Origin: Limisphaera sp026417315
Lineage (GTDB): Bacteria; Verrucomicrobiota; Verrucomicrobiia; Limisphaerales; Limisphaeraceae
Length of the DNA: 64,000 bases
Direction: 5' to 3'
NCBI RefSeq assembly: GCF_049537125.1
Contig: NZ_JBMVQY010000002.1
Span: forward strand, 620,001-684,000
The position numbers were made by a program, and so were the translations under genes. A model generated the notes under the pieces. That model was not told the origin of the DNA. It searched no databases and saw only the letters and a program-made list of their open reading frames with translations. This document shows, one piece after another, positions 22,423 to 31,599 of the stretch (its first letter is position 1; each line of letters opens with the position of its first letter).

Positions 22423-23568
22423 ATGAAAGCTGTCCTGGCACTCGAAGACGGCACCGTATATCGGGGCATCGGTTTCGGTGCGCGCGCTTCCGCTTGCGGA
22501 GAGGTCTGCTTCAACACGGCCATGACGGGGTACCAGGAGATCCTGACGGATCCCTCGTACAAGGGCCAGATCGTGACCATGACCTATCCGCACATCGGCA
22601 ACTACGGGGTCAACGAAGAGGACGTGGAATCCTGGCGTCCGCACGTGGCCGGATTTGTTGTCCGCGAGCTTTCCCCGGTGGCTTCCAACTGGCGGGCCAC
22701 CCGCAGCCTCGCGGAGTACCTGGAGGCCTACGGCATCCCCGGCATTCAAGGCGTGGACACCCGCGCCCTGACCCGCAAGTTGCGCGTGCGCGGTGCCCTG
22801 AACGGGTTCATCTCCACGGAGGACGTTTCGGAGGAGGAGGCCGTGGCGCGCGCCCGGGCCTGGCACGGCTTGATCGGGGTCGATTACGTCAAGGAGGTAA
22901 CTCATCCCGAACCCTTTCGGTGGGACGAGAAGGATGAGTTGAGTCGCCCGTTCCATTTGGAGAACAGCAATCCCCGTGTTCAGCCGCCGCGGTTGCCCCC
23001 GGCGGACATCCCGATCGTGGCCTATGACTTCGGGATGAAATACAACATCCTGCGTCAGCTGCGTCGGCACGGCTTTGCGGTCCAGGTCGTACCGGCCCAC
23101 ACGCCGGCCGAGGAAGCATTGCGGTACAAGCCGGCCGGCATCTTTTTGTCGAACGGCCCCGGGGATCCGGCTGCGCTGGATTATGCCGTTCGCGCGGCGG
23201 CCGAACTGTTGCGCACCGGCATCCCGATCTTCGGCATTTGCCTCGGGCACCAGATCCTCGGCCAGGCCTTCGGCGGCAAGACCTTCAAACTGAAATTCGG
23301 TCACCACGGCGCCAATCAACCGGTCAAGGACCTGGAGACCGGTCGCGTCGAAATCACCTCGCAAAACCACGGGTTTGCGGTGGATCCCTCCACGTTGCCC
23401 AGTGACGTGGTCGTGGACCGGATCAACTTGAACGATCAAACCGTGGAGGGGATGCGCCACCGCACCAAGCCGGTCTTCTCGGTCCAGTATCATCCCGAAG
23501 CCTCTCCGGGGCCGCACGACGCCGCTCCGTTGTTTGCCCGGTTCCGCGAGTTGATCGAGCGCCGCTGA
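22423..23568 (+). CDS. carA: Carbamoyl-phosphate synthase, small (glutaminase) subunit
   Basis: CarA hydrolyses glutamine and delivers ammonia to CarB for carbamoyl phosphate, the precursor of arginine and pyrimidines. The N-terminal CPSase small-chain domain shows GYQEILTDPSYKGQIVTMTYPHIGNYGVN. The class-I glutaminase domain has the nucleophile Cys in FGICLGHQILGQAFGG and the His/Glu pair in QYHPEASPGP. At 381 residues it is full length. carB is not in the window. Sharing an operon with gltBD ties glutamine use to nitrogen status. Confidence 0.97.
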   Translation: MKAVLALEDGTVYRGIGFGARASACGEVCFNTAMTGYQEILTDPSYKGQIVTMTYPHIGNYGVNEEDVESWRPHVAGFVVRELSPVASNWRATRSLAEYLEAYGIPGIQGVDTRALTRKLRVRGALNGFISTEDVSEEEAVARARAWHGLIGVDYVKEVTHPEPFRWDEKDELSRPFHLENSNPRVQPPRLPPADIPIVAYDFGMKYNILRQLRRHGFAVQVVPAHTPAEEALRYKPAGIFLSNGPGDPAALDYAVRAAAELLRTGIPIFGICLGHQILGQAFGGKTFKLKFGHHGANQPVKDLETGRVEITSQNHGFAVDPSTLPSDVVVDRINLNDQTVEGMRHRTKPVFSVQYHPEASPGPHDAAPLFARFRELIERR

Positions 23569-23595
23569 AGCCCGGCGGCAAGGTGCAGTCCTTTC

Positions 23596-23623
23596 CCGGT
23601 CCGCAAGCCCCGGAACGGACCGG
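23596..23623 (+). terminator. Possible terminator hairpin after carA
   Basis: CCGGTCCG at 23596-23603 pairs perfectly with CGGACCGG at 23616-23623 across a 12-base loop, 27 bases past the carA stop. No T-tract follows, so it may be a stabilising hairpin or a Rho-assisted end. Confidence 0.4.
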
Positions 23624-24422
23624 CACCCGCAGCAACGGCGGTAAGATTCGTTGCGGTGCGGCCACATGGCGCCTGCTCCGATGCTTTGCCTCGTTTTCGT
23701 TCTTTGGTGCGGCCGGGGCCGTTTTCCGCGATGCAGCCGCGCCGGACTCGGGCGGGGCCGAGCCGGCGAGCCGCTTGCGTCACGCTGCCAGGGTCCCCGC
23801 GCATCGGCTGCTGGGGTCACGCCTTTCTGCAGCGGTGTCCATTCCGTCCGGATGGCGAAGAACTTGGCCTCGCCCAAAACGCCCTTGGATCGAACGGAGC
23901 TGAAGACGGGGCTCGAGAAGGAATCGTTTCCGGCGGACGGGGCGCATGTCTCCGGGCCTTCTCCTTTGCAACCGCAGGGCAGGGACGTGCAAGGATTTCC
24001 GCACGAGTGCGTTCCCCCGGGAGGCCGACAAAAGACGGTTCCGGGCCCCTTGGCCGCGCGCTGCAGCCCGCGGGAGGCGATCCGTGGACATTTACGGTTC
24101 CACCGGCGCCGGGGTTCGACCTCTGGGGGGACGTAGTTTCAAATACCCGGTTTCCAAGCGCGGGTGTCTGCACGGGCTCGGGCCCGACCGGCCGTGGCCA
24201 AACCGCCTGCTTGCGCGCGATGGCACAGAAGCCGGATGGCGGCTTTGTCCGATGGCAACGACAGGAGCCCGGTAATTTCGGATTGACCGGGAAAAGCCGA
24301 ACCGGTCCGTGCAGCGGGCCTCGGCTCCGCCACCGCGGGCGGGTTCTTCTGGCCGGGGCCATGGGGAAGAGGGTGTGGGACGCTCGGACACTCCGGGAGC
24401 CGCGCGCGCCAAAAAAGAGGTC

Positions 24423-24450
24423 TTGCGTTTGAGCGGCCTTTGGTTAAAGT
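24423..24450 (+). promoter_or_regulatory. Sigma-70-type promoter of tRNA-Gly
   Basis: TTGCGT (24423-24428) and TAAAGT (24445-24450) are 16 bases apart, 23 bases before the tRNA. Confidence 0.5.
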
Positions 24451-24473
24451 ACAGCTCGGTTGGACGTAAGGAA

Positions 24474-24550
24474 GCGAGCGTAGCTCAGCCTGGTAGAGCG
24501 TCACCTTGCCAAGGTGAATGTCGAGGGTTCGAATCCCTTCGCTCGCTCCA
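24474..24550 (+). tRNA. tRNA-Gly (anticodon GCC)
   Basis: Acceptor GCGAGCG pairs with CGCTCGC, D arm GCTC/GAGC, anticodon stem TCACC/GGTGA with loop TTGCCAA giving GCC, T arm GAGGG-TTCGAAT-CCCTT. Discriminator T and encoded CCA end at 24550; a run of seven T follows directly. Confidence 0.97.
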
Positions 24551-24574
24551 ATTTTTTTGTGGCAACGTCGCTCC

Positions 24575-25675
24575 ATGGTTTCCCTCCGACCCAGCGGTTG
24601 GCACGGCCTGCGCCGGATCCTTGTCGCACGTTTGGCTCCGCCCCTCGTCTTGCTCCGCCTGGCGCTTGGAGCAACTGACGTGGCCAGGAGCGCGGAGGGG
24701 CAAGCATCGACTCCGGGCCGGCATCCGGCCGATCACCTGCCGCCGTACATCCGGCAACTTACCTGGTTTGGCGAACGTGCGGACTGGTCTCCGGACGGGA
24801 AGCGGATTTTGTTTTTGTCCAAGACCTTTGGAGACGCCATGGAGCTCGAGCTGGAGACCGGTCGCATTCGGAACCTCACGGCCCACTACGCGCACCACGG
24901 TTACACGCGGGCATTGTATCTTCCCAACGGGGACATTCTGCTCTCGGGCCCCCAGTCGTTCGATCCGCGTCGCCCGGGGGAGGCCAGGGTGCAATGCTGG
25001 TTGTTTGTGCTGGACCCGCGTCGGGAACGGCCGCCGACGCCGCTCGGTACCAAGTGCAGTGAAGGCCCGGCCGTGTCCCGACGCCGCCTGCACCTGGCGT
25101 GGACGCATGTGGCTGCCCAGTACCCCGACGAGATGCCCCCGGGGACTTCCCGGATCTGGGAGGCCGACCTCGTGTACGAGGACGGGCGGCCGCGTCTGGC
25201 AAATCAGCGACTGGTCCTGGACAGCCGCAAGCTTCCCTTTTCCTGCACCTTGGAGACCCAAAACTTCCGGCCTCCGGACGAGAAGGAGTTGATCTTCAGT
25301 GCCTACGGCTACCAGGGCACGGAGGTCTGCGGGGTCAACCTGGAGACCGGCGCCGTGACGAATTACTCCAACGCGCCCGACCAGTACGATGAACCAGAGG
25401 GCATTTTTCCGGATGGCTCGGCCACGTTGGTGGAGTGCGACCGCCAGAACCGGCTCGGTCCGGGTCACGTCGATCTCTGGCGCCTGGAACTGGACGGGAC
25501 CGGCCGTTACCAACGACTGACCCATTTCAGTGACTTTCCGGGATTCAAGGCTTCCAATCCGGTGGTGCGGGACGACGGCCGGTACATCGCCTTTCAACTG
25601 GCGCGCTCGCGAGATGCGGCCGGGGTGGGCCACGGGATTTTTCTGTTCGATTTGCAGGCGTGGAAGCCGCAGTAG
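24575..25675 (+). CDS. Secreted TolB-like beta-propeller (PD40) protein
   Basis: The 366-residue protein has a signal-peptide-like start (basic residues, then RILVARLAPPLVLLRLALGA). Several PD40/TolB-type blades can be seen, each with a W/F-S-P-D-G or similar turn: ADWSPDGKRILFLS near 72, LYLPNGDILLSG, FSAYGYQGTEVC, IFPDGSATLVEC and VVRDDGRYIAFQL. This family includes TolB and the propellers of periplasmic peptidases, but no peptidase domain follows here, so a periplasmic binding or scaffolding role is likely. A start inside the tRNA (24518) is excluded; ATG 24575 begins 25 bases after it. A ribosome binding site is not obvious. Confidence 0.75.
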   Translation: MVSLRPSGWHGLRRILVARLAPPLVLLRLALGATDVARSAEGQASTPGRHPADHLPPYIRQLTWFGERADWSPDGKRILFLSKTFGDAMELELETGRIRNLTAHYAHHGYTRALYLPNGDILLSGPQSFDPRRPGEARVQCWLFVLDPRRERPPTPLGTKCSEGPAVSRRRLHLAWTHVAAQYPDEMPPGTSRIWEADLVYEDGRPRLANQRLVLDSRKLPFSCTLETQNFRPPDEKELIFSAYGYQGTEVCGVNLETGAVTNYSNAPDQYDEPEGIFPDGSATLVECDRQNRLGPGHVDLWRLELDGTGRYQRLTHFSDFPGFKASNPVVRDDGRYIAFQLARSRDAAGVGHGIFLFDLQAWKPQ

Positions 25676-26557
25676 CCCCGCCAGGCCGGTTGCGGGGATG
25701 CGACAGCCGCGCCGTCCTGCGGGACAAGTGTGCGAGGCGGCACCCGAAGCCAGGGCAGGCATTTCGTCCGGCTCCGAAGGTTTGCCGCCCGGACCACCGG
25801 GGCACTCGCGACCACACGGTTGACGAGTGCGCTTGGGATGCAAGGGTGCATCGGATTCGCATGGCGACGCCGGTCTCCCGCTTCTGCGCCTTGGAACGCC
25901 GGAGGGCTGCGGTGCGGAGGCCGAATGGGGATGCGGTGGGTCGCCTGTTCGGGGTGGCCGGTGGGACGCTTTTCGGCGGGGCAGGATGGGCCGACCGGCT
26001 TGCCTCATCTTGCGCGCGTTGTGGGCTTCGATGACTCCAGCAGTTTGGGCGCGATCGCAGTTCGAAAACGCCGGTTCCCGGCAAGCCGAGGGCGTTGGAG
26101 GCGCACATGTCTCCGGCCATGCGATCCCCGACCTTGCAGAGGTGCGAGCCCTGCTGACGATGACAGGCATCGTCGAAGTCATCGGCTTTCATCCGCTCAA
26201 CCGGGGATTTCGGAGTCGGGCTCAGACGGAACTGCCACGGGGTGCTGCCGCAGCTCATGAACGTTCCGCCGGTTCCGAGCGTCCCCCGGGCGGGGACTCC
26301 GCGAGGTGGCCGGGGCGCCCGGCACGAGGGAGGATCGCGGCGAGCGGCGGAACGAGGGCCCCGGAGCCGGAGAATCGGGGGCTTGAAATTCGGCCGTCGC
26401 TCTGGAGCACCGAGCGCAGACAAGTCCGCGCCGACAGTCCAGTACGGCACTTTCCTCGAGCGCCCCGCGGGGCTAGAGTCCCGGGAGCAAAGCATGCCGC
26501 ACCAGTTCGGCATGCGGCGGGCAAAGCTCGAAAGCCGAGCCGGGCACGTAACGGTGC
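25676..26557. other. Long gene-free spacer
   Basis: I see no gene in these 880 bases. Short words of the spacer-repeat family occur (ggcaagccgagggcg near 26090 and gcacatgtctccggcc near 26105). Confidence 0.45.
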
Positions 26558-27337
26558 ATGAGTCGTCCGGGCCCAGCACCGACAGCGGTTTCGGCCCCGA
26601 CCGGGTCGGCCCTCAAGGTGGGCTGTTGCGGGTTTGCGGGCCGCATGGATGAGTATTTTCGGACATTTCGCCTGGTGGAGGTGCAACAGACGTTTTACGA
26701 GCCGCCGCAGATCCAAACGGTCCGACGCTGGCGGGCGGCGGCCCCGGCGGATTTCGAGTTCACACTGAAGGCCTGGCAGCTGATCACGCATCCGCCACAA
26801 AGCCCCACCTACCGGCGGCTCCGGACGCCGCTGTCCACGGAACAGCTGCGCGGCTGTGGGGGATTCCAATCCAGCGAGATCGTGCAGACGGCCTGGGCGC
26901 GCACGCGAGCCGTGGCCGAGGCGCTGGGGGCGCGCCGGGTGCTCTTTCAATGTCCCGCGCGGTTCACACCGGCGCCGGATCATGTGCGGTCGCTGCGGGA
27001 GTTCTTCCGAACGATCGACCGGGGCGGGCTGGATTTGGTTTGGGAACCCCGGGGGGATTGGCCCGCGTCCCTAGTGCGGGAGCTGTGCGAGGAACTCGGG
27101 CTGACGCACGCCGTGGATCCTTTTCGGCAGGCGCCGGTCTGGGGAGAAATTCCGTACTACCGGCTCCACGGCCTGACCGGATATCGCCACCGGTTTACGG
27201 ACGAGGAGCTCGAGGAGCTTCGGGCGCGGGTGGGTCGGGGACCGGCCTACGTGCTGTTCAACAACGTCAGCATGCGCGAGGACGCGCTCCGGTTCCTGGC
27301 CCGGGTGCCGGGGGATGCCACCGGGGAACGATCGTGA
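26558..27337 (+). CDS. DUF72 domain protein
   Basis: The 259-residue protein matches the DUF72 (YecE-like) family, a TIM-barrel-like fold of unknown biochemical role. Family marks are VGCCGFAGRMDEYF at the start, LVEVQQTFYEPP, FEFTLKAWQLITHP, DLVWEPRGDWP and a C-terminal YVLFNNVSMREDA, corresponding to the usual WPR and FNN motifs. The N-terminal 20 residues are low-complexity and the start could be later. It is convergent with the GNAT gene; only 31 bases separate the stops. Confidence 0.85.
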   Translation: MSRPGPAPTAVSAPTGSALKVGCCGFAGRMDEYFRTFRLVEVQQTFYEPPQIQTVRRWRAAAPADFEFTLKAWQLITHPPQSPTYRRLRTPLSTEQLRGCGGFQSSEIVQTAWARTRAVAEALGARRVLFQCPARFTPAPDHVRSLREFFRTIDRGGLDLVWEPRGDWPASLVRELCEELGLTHAVDPFRQAPVWGEIPYYRLHGLTGYRHRFTDEELEELRARVGRGPAYVLFNNVSMREDALRFLARVPGDATGERS

Positions 27338-27345
27338 TCTCTGCG

Positions 27346-27362
27346 CTCCCTCGCTCCGGGAG
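27346..27362. terminator. Possible bidirectional terminator hairpin
   Basis: CTCCC (27346-27350) pairs with GGGAG (27358-27362) across a 7-base loop in the 31-base gap between two converging genes. The stem is short, so this is weak. Confidence 0.3.
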
Positions 27363-27368
27363 GGTTGG

Positions 27369-27995
27369 TCACGGTCCATTCGCGCCGACGGGAGACCGGC
27401 GCAGCAGGTAAATGACCGCACCCAGGACGAGCACCGCCAGGATCAGAGCCACCACGGTGGCGATCTGTTTGAAGAGCCGGGCGCGCTCGAGCCAGGCCAG
27501 GGTTCGCTCCCGTTCGGCTTGCATGAACAGCTCGAACTCCTTTTCGATGGAAAGGCCTTCGGGCGGGGGCTCGCGCAGTTGCAGCGTCAACCAGCGTCCC
27601 TTGAGTGCACGCCACTCGGCGGGCAGTTGTTCCAGGAGGGATTCGGGGGCCGGGAGCAGGCCGCAACGGCTCCAAAACGGCGCTTCTTCGCAGGTCCAAA
27701 GTCGGTACAAACCGTGATTCCGTGCCACCTGTTCGAGTCGTTCCCAGAGCACGGCGCGGCAGCGATCCGCCTCGGCAAAGTCGGCAAAGACTTCGCTGTG
27801 AATTCGGCCGTGGCCCTGTCGCATTTCCAGGGCCACGGCGCCGAGGATGCGGCCCTCGGGCGTTTCGACGACCTGGAACTCCGTGATCCGCCGTTCCAGA
27901 CCGGCCGAATCGACCAGCTGTGCCGACCACAGCGGTCGAAGCTGGCCCAAATCATCGACGGTGGCACGCCGCACTCGTGGTGCTGTGCCGTTCAT
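27369..27995 (-). CDS. GNAT-like acetyltransferase with C-terminal membrane anchor
   Basis: From ATG at 27995 the protein has 208 residues. The N-terminal part (VRRATVDDLGQLRPLW, then EGRILGAVALEMRQGHGRIHSE and ERLEQVARNHGLYRLWTC) resembles the GNAT acyltransferase fold, although a clear acetyl-CoA pyrophosphate loop is not visible. A single strongly hydrophobic helix near the C terminus (KQIATVVALILAVLVLGAVI) followed by LLRR predicts a tail-anchored inner-membrane protein with the catalytic domain in the cytoplasm. It starts 5 bases after eda and is likely co-transcribed. The substrate is unknown. Confidence 0.65.
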   Translation of the reverse strand: MNGTAPRVRRATVDDLGQLRPLWSAQLVDSAGLERRITEFQVVETPEGRILGAVALEMRQGHGRIHSEVFADFAEADRCRAVLWERLEQVARNHGLYRLWTCEEAPFWSRCGLLPAPESLLEQLPAEWRALKGRWLTLQLREPPPEGLSIEKEFELFMQAERERTLAWLERARLFKQIATVVALILAVLVLGAVIYLLRRSPVGANGP

Positions 27996-28000
27996 GCAGC

Positions 28001-28663
28001 TCAGGTGCCTGGTTGGGACGCACGGGCCGCTCGGGCGGCCTGGGCATAGGCCGCAGCGCGCCGCTGCAACTCCGCCCAGTCGTTGGCAGCCAGGATTTCC
28101 CTGGACACCAGAGCGGAGCCCACACCCACGGCGGGGCAGCCTGCCCGGAACCATTCCGCCAGATTGTCCACGGTCACCCCGCCGGTCGGAATGAACCGCA
28201 GATGGGGCAGGGGCGCACGCACCGAACGGACATAGCCCGGTCCCAGGATCTCGGCGGGGAACAGCTTGATAAAATCCGCCCCGGCCTCGTGCGCCCATTG
28301 CGCTTCCGTGGGCGTGAACGCGCCGATGACACTGACGGCGCCGGCCGTGAAGATGATGGGGACGAAGTCCGGTCGGGCCAGCGGGGTCACGACGAACTCC
28401 GCGCCACTGGCCAACACGGCCCGACACTGGTCCGCGCTCAGCACGGTTCCGGCACCGATGAGGGCATCGCGCCCGAAGCGCTTCCGCGCCTCCTCGATGG
28501 CACTGTACGCGTCCGGCGTGGTCAACGTGACCTCCACGGCACGGACGCCTCCCGCCAGCAGGGCCTCGGTCAAAGGCACCACCTGTTCCCGCGACTGCGC
28601 CCTGACCACGGCAATAATGCCCGGGTCTGTCAACGCCTGTAGGATCTCATCCCGCGTACGCAT
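28001..28663 (-). CDS. eda: KDPG/KHG aldolase
   Basis: This 220-residue class-I aldolase splits 2-keto-3-deoxy-6-phosphogluconate to pyruvate and glyceraldehyde 3-phosphate (Entner-Doudoroff pathway). The catalytic Glu is in VEVTLTTP, the Schiff-base Lys in DFIKLFPAE, the phosphate-binding loop in FIPTGGV, and GAGTVLSADQC is also typical. The start at 28663 (MRTRDEILQAL) fits the family length; a longer upstream frame is not conserved. Its partner edd is not in the window. It is the first gene of a two-gene unit with the tail-anchored GNAT protein. Confidence 0.95.
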   Translation of the reverse strand: MRTRDEILQALTDPGIIAVVRAQSREQVVPLTEALLAGGVRAVEVTLTTPDAYSAIEEARKRFGRDALIGAGTVLSADQCRAVLASGAEFVVTPLARPDFVPIIFTAGAVSVIGAFTPTEAQWAHEAGADFIKLFPAEILGPGYVRSVRAPLPHLRFIPTGGVTVDNLAEWFRAGCPAVGVGSALVSREILAANDWAELQRRAAAYAQAARAARASQPGT

Positions 28664-28699
28664 AATCAGGGATTGAATCTGGCAAAAAGCGCGGTGGCT

Positions 28700-28835
28700 G
28701 TCGCGGAAAAAGTCGGCCGCGAAGACAGACGCGCCGCATTTCCGCTTTTGAGCTGCGGCTTGAAAGGTGCCCAAGAAATGCCTTCTTCCCTCGGGGCGCC
28801 CAGGATGTCTGGGATTCCGCCGGGCTCACGGACAA
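28700..28835 (-). repeat. Dispersed degenerate spacer repeat, copy F
   Basis: Read on the minus strand it contains ggcggaatcccagacatcct, then gggcgccccgagggaagaag, gcatttcttgggcaccttt and ctcaaaagcggaaatgcgg. These align with copy A (gacggaatcgcggctggccc, gcgagggaaaacggc, gcattcttgaat, tcgaaagcggaaatgcac). Confidence 0.45.
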
Positions 28836-29283
28836 GTCATCGACCTGAAAAGCGCCGAACCTCGGGTCTGCGGCGATGGTGGGCTCCGCCTGAGCCGATG
28901 TTGCAAGCGTACCTGCCTCCGGTGCAGCGCCTGCTCTTTCCGTGCGAACGAGCCCCTCAAGAGCCGTAAACGTTTGGTGCCTTCTACGCACGCCGGAATG
29001 ACTCCCACCGGGCGGTGAATGTGGCGGCCCAAGAAGGCGCCCTGGGCTGGCGGAGGACCTCGATCCCGGGTCCAAGGTTGCGCCTCCGACACGTTAAATC
29101 CCCCATGCGACCCATGGGCGGCGCATCACGACGTGGGCCACGATCCAAAGGCGCCGGACGGCGGGGCCTCGCCGGTTCCCACCCCGGGGAGTGGCAATCC
29201 TCGAACCCGACGCCATTCAATCGGATCCCTGCTGAACCTACGAGGACCCGGGAATGTTTCGCTCCTTTCGCATGTCATGGGTC

Positions 29284-29502
29284 CGCCCCAACGGGGCGGC
29301 GATTCACCAGCCCAGGGCAACGCCCTGGGCAGGCAGGCCAAACGGATTCGTCCCGCCCTGAAGGGGCGGAACTTGTTGTGGAGATGGCCGCTCCTCGCGA
29401 GGGGCCCACGGAGTTACGCCCTTTCAGGGCGTGATCGGGTTTTCCGGGCCGACCCCCCCGGGGCGCTGCCCCGGGCTGACGAACGGTCGCGCCTTCGGCG
29501 CG
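29284..29502. repeat. Composite REP-like element of six hairpins
   Basis: Six short perfect or near-perfect palindromes lie in a row: 29284-29298, 29310-29330, 29353-29369, 29416-29432, 29457-29475 and 29488-29502. The three on the right (CGCCCT-TTC-AGGGCG, CCCGGGGC-GCT-GCCCCGGG, CGCGCC-TTC-GGCGCG) recur in the opposite orientation on the left, with about 45 bases between the arms. This is like BIME composites built of REP units. No transposase is nearby. Confidence 0.75.
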
Positions 29503-29569
29503 TGGAGTGTTCCGCGCGACCTGTGGGCAGCGGCGGGCGCGATTCGTGTTTGCGCCCGAACTCAGAGGT

Positions 29570-29680
29570 CCCCACGGAATGTCACGGTCCCTCGGCTTTT
29601 CCCATGCCCGGGAGGTCCCCATGTCCTCGCTCTCGGGGTGTCCAAAAGCGGAAATGCGCCCGGCGAGACCCGCGGGCCCG
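29570..29680 (-). repeat. Dispersed degenerate spacer repeat, copy C
   Basis: On the minus strand it reads catgggaaaagccgagggac, matching copy A's catgggaaaggcgagggaaa, while on the plus strand it also has caaaagcggaaatgcgcccg, matching copy A's cgaaagcggaaatgcacccg. It lies directly beside the REP composite. Confidence 0.45.
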
Positions 29681-30148
29681 TGAACACCGGTGCCTCCAAG
29701 GCACAGGTACCGTCCAACCGAACCGCCCCGGTTCCAAGGACGTTGGGAAACTCGGGGCCCGTACCCGGCATCGTGGCGGGGGCGGGGAGGTAAGGCGACG
29801 TTGGGGCTGCAGCGTCGGTTTGGATCCCATCAACGGCCCCGCGTTTATGCGCTGGCGCGGACTTGTGCGACCCGATTCCCGGCCCTTGCGTACTGGGCAA
29901 AACCACTGGACTTGGAAAGGGCTTCGTGCCGGAGATCTCCGACTTCCGAAGGCCGGATTGTTCGGCCGGTTCCTTGTAATCCCGGGGCGATGGAAACGAA
30001 CGGAGCAGTGCAACAACGCGCGGCGCTGGATGCGAGGGCTTTCCTCTTTCGGGGGCCGACCCGCAATGCGTCAGCGTCGCCGGTGCACGGCGATTCCTCG
30101 AGAAGAACGACAGCCCGGCTGGCGGGACCTTTGCCCGCGGTCGGGAGA

Positions 30149-31489
30149 TCAGGGGCGCGCGGTGGCCAGCCCGATGGGCATCTGATCGGGCGGCACCTCC
30201 TCGATCCGCGCATGCTGTTGGAGGAAATCCAGGACTTTTTCGCGGGCGATCTCGTCGTACACTTGAATGAGCGCGTTTCGTTCCTGGAGGTCTTTCAAGA
30301 GCTTGTCGGGAGGAATCTGATGCATGGCCGCCAGCACGGTGATGCGGCGCTGGATTTCCTCGTTGGATACCGTGATGCCTTCCTTCTCGGCGATGCGCTG
30401 GATGATGAAGTTGAGTTTGACCCGCTCGCGTGCGCTGCGGGAAGCCGCCTCGTAAATCGACTCCTTTTGCTGCTCGATCATCTCCCGGCTGACGCCGCGC
30501 CGCGTGTTCTCGAGCACGATGTCGTACACGGCGTTGCGGGTTTCCGTTTCCACGGCGGACTCCGGGAGATCGAAATGCACCCGCTCCAGCAGGGCACGGA
30601 GCAACTGTACGCGCACCTGACGGTCCAGCTTGTGCTTCAGCTCGTTTTCCAGGTCGCGGCGCACGCCGGCGCGCAGGGCTTCCAGGTTTTCGGCTCCGTA
30701 ACTGCGGGCGAACTCCTCGTTCAGCGCCGGCAGCACCGGTTCCTTCACCTCGAGGACCTCCACATCGAACGAGGCGGGGCGGCCGGCCAGCTTGGGGTCG
30801 GGATAATCCGGCGGGATGAGCAGGTTCACCGTGCGACGCTCGCCGGCCTTCGCCCCGGCCAACTGTTCGCCGAAGCCGGGCAGGAAGGAACGGCCGTCCA
30901 CCCGCACCCAAAAGCCCTTGCTTTCGGCAAGGCTTTTGGCTTCGGGCGCCACCTCCAACACCGGACGGCCCTCGATGGTGGCCGTGTAGTTGACCACCAC
31001 CACGTCCCCGGCCGCGGCGGGCCGGTCCACGGTGACGTAATTCACCCGGTGCTGTCGGAGCATCTCCAGCGCCCGCTCCACGTCCTCGTCGGTCACCGTG
31101 CGGATTTCCCGTTTGACGGGCAGGCCCTTGTACTCGGGAAGCTCGAATTCCGGTTCCGTTTCCAACGTGAACAACGCCTGCAGGGCCTGGCCGCGGTCGA
31201 ACTGCAGCACCTCCACATTCTCCGTGCGCAGCACCCGCAGGTCGCTTTCCTTCAGGAGGTGATGAAGACAGTCGCGAAGCAGCCTCTCGCGGACATCCTC
31301 CCGAATGTCCTGCTGGAACCGTCGCTCCACAATGTCCCGGGGGGCCTTGCCGGGGCGGAACCCGGGCAACACCGCCCGCTTGCGGTACTCGTGAATCACC
31401 TCTTCGAAGGTTTGTTCAACCTTCTCGGTTTCCACCTCCACGCGCACCAACTTGCGGCAGGGCGCGATGCTCTCGACCGAAACGTTCAC
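30149..31489 (-). CDS. tig: Trigger factor
   Basis: Trigger factor is the ribosome-bound chaperone and prolyl isomerase that meets nascent chains at L23/L29. A GTG start at 31489 preceded by AAAGGA gives 446 residues. The N-terminal ribosome-binding domain keeps the GFRPGKAP signature. The FKBP-type isomerase domain follows (GDVVVVNYTATIEG, FLPGFGEQLAGAKAGERR), then the long helical C-terminal domain with LNEEFARSYGAENLEALR and KEGITVSNEEIQ. Length and domain order are normal. A good promoter lies 79 bases upstream. Confidence 0.97.
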   Translation of the reverse strand: MNVSVESIAPCRKLVRVEVETEKVEQTFEEVIHEYRKRAVLPGFRPGKAPRDIVERRFQQDIREDVRERLLRDCLHHLLKESDLRVLRTENVEVLQFDRGQALQALFTLETEPEFELPEYKGLPVKREIRTVTDEDVERALEMLRQHRVNYVTVDRPAAAGDVVVVNYTATIEGRPVLEVAPEAKSLAESKGFWVRVDGRSFLPGFGEQLAGAKAGERRTVNLLIPPDYPDPKLAGRPASFDVEVLEVKEPVLPALNEEFARSYGAENLEALRAGVRRDLENELKHKLDRQVRVQLLRALLERVHFDLPESAVETETRNAVYDIVLENTRRGVSREMIEQQKESIYEAASRSARERVKLNFIIQRIAEKEGITVSNEEIQRRITVLAAMHQIPPDKLLKDLQERNALIQVYDEIAREKVLDFLQQHARIEEVPPDQMPIGLATARP

Positions 31490-31567
31490 GGTAAATCCTT
31501 TCTGCTGGCTGCCGGCCCGGGTTGACGCTTCCGCGCGGGGAAATCGGCCCAACCGGCAGAGCTTCGC

Positions 31568-31595
31568 AGTCTAGCCAACGAAGCCCGACCGTCAA
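31568..31595 (-). promoter_or_regulatory. Sigma-70-type promoter of tig
   Basis: On the minus strand TTGACG (31595-31590) and TAGACT (31573-31568) are separated by 16 bases. This nearly repeats the tRNA-Asn and tRNA-Ala promoters and predicts a leader of about 70 bases. Confidence 0.65.
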
Positions 31596-31599
31596 GCTT

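Larger units (their letters stand above)
23569..24473. other. Long gene-free spacer after carA
   Basis: About 900 bases with no supported gene. It begins with a hairpin at 23596-23623 and contains spacer-repeat-like words such as gcatgtctccggg around 23945. The tRNA-Gly promoter lies at its end. Confidence 0.5.
28664..30148. other. Long repeat-rich gene-free spacer
   Basis: Nearly 1.5 kb without a supported gene, the longest gap in the window. It holds a composite REP-like element (29284-29502), spacer-repeat copies around 28700-28835 and 29570-29680, and further unresolved sequence to the end of the trigger factor gene. Open frames crossing it are artefacts of the palindromes and GC content. 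Confidence 0.6.

Noticed and set aside
29019..30185. Open frames crossing the REP-like composite
   Set aside because: They are translations of palindromic repeats, and the coded strings repeat in opposite frames; no ribosome sites are seen.
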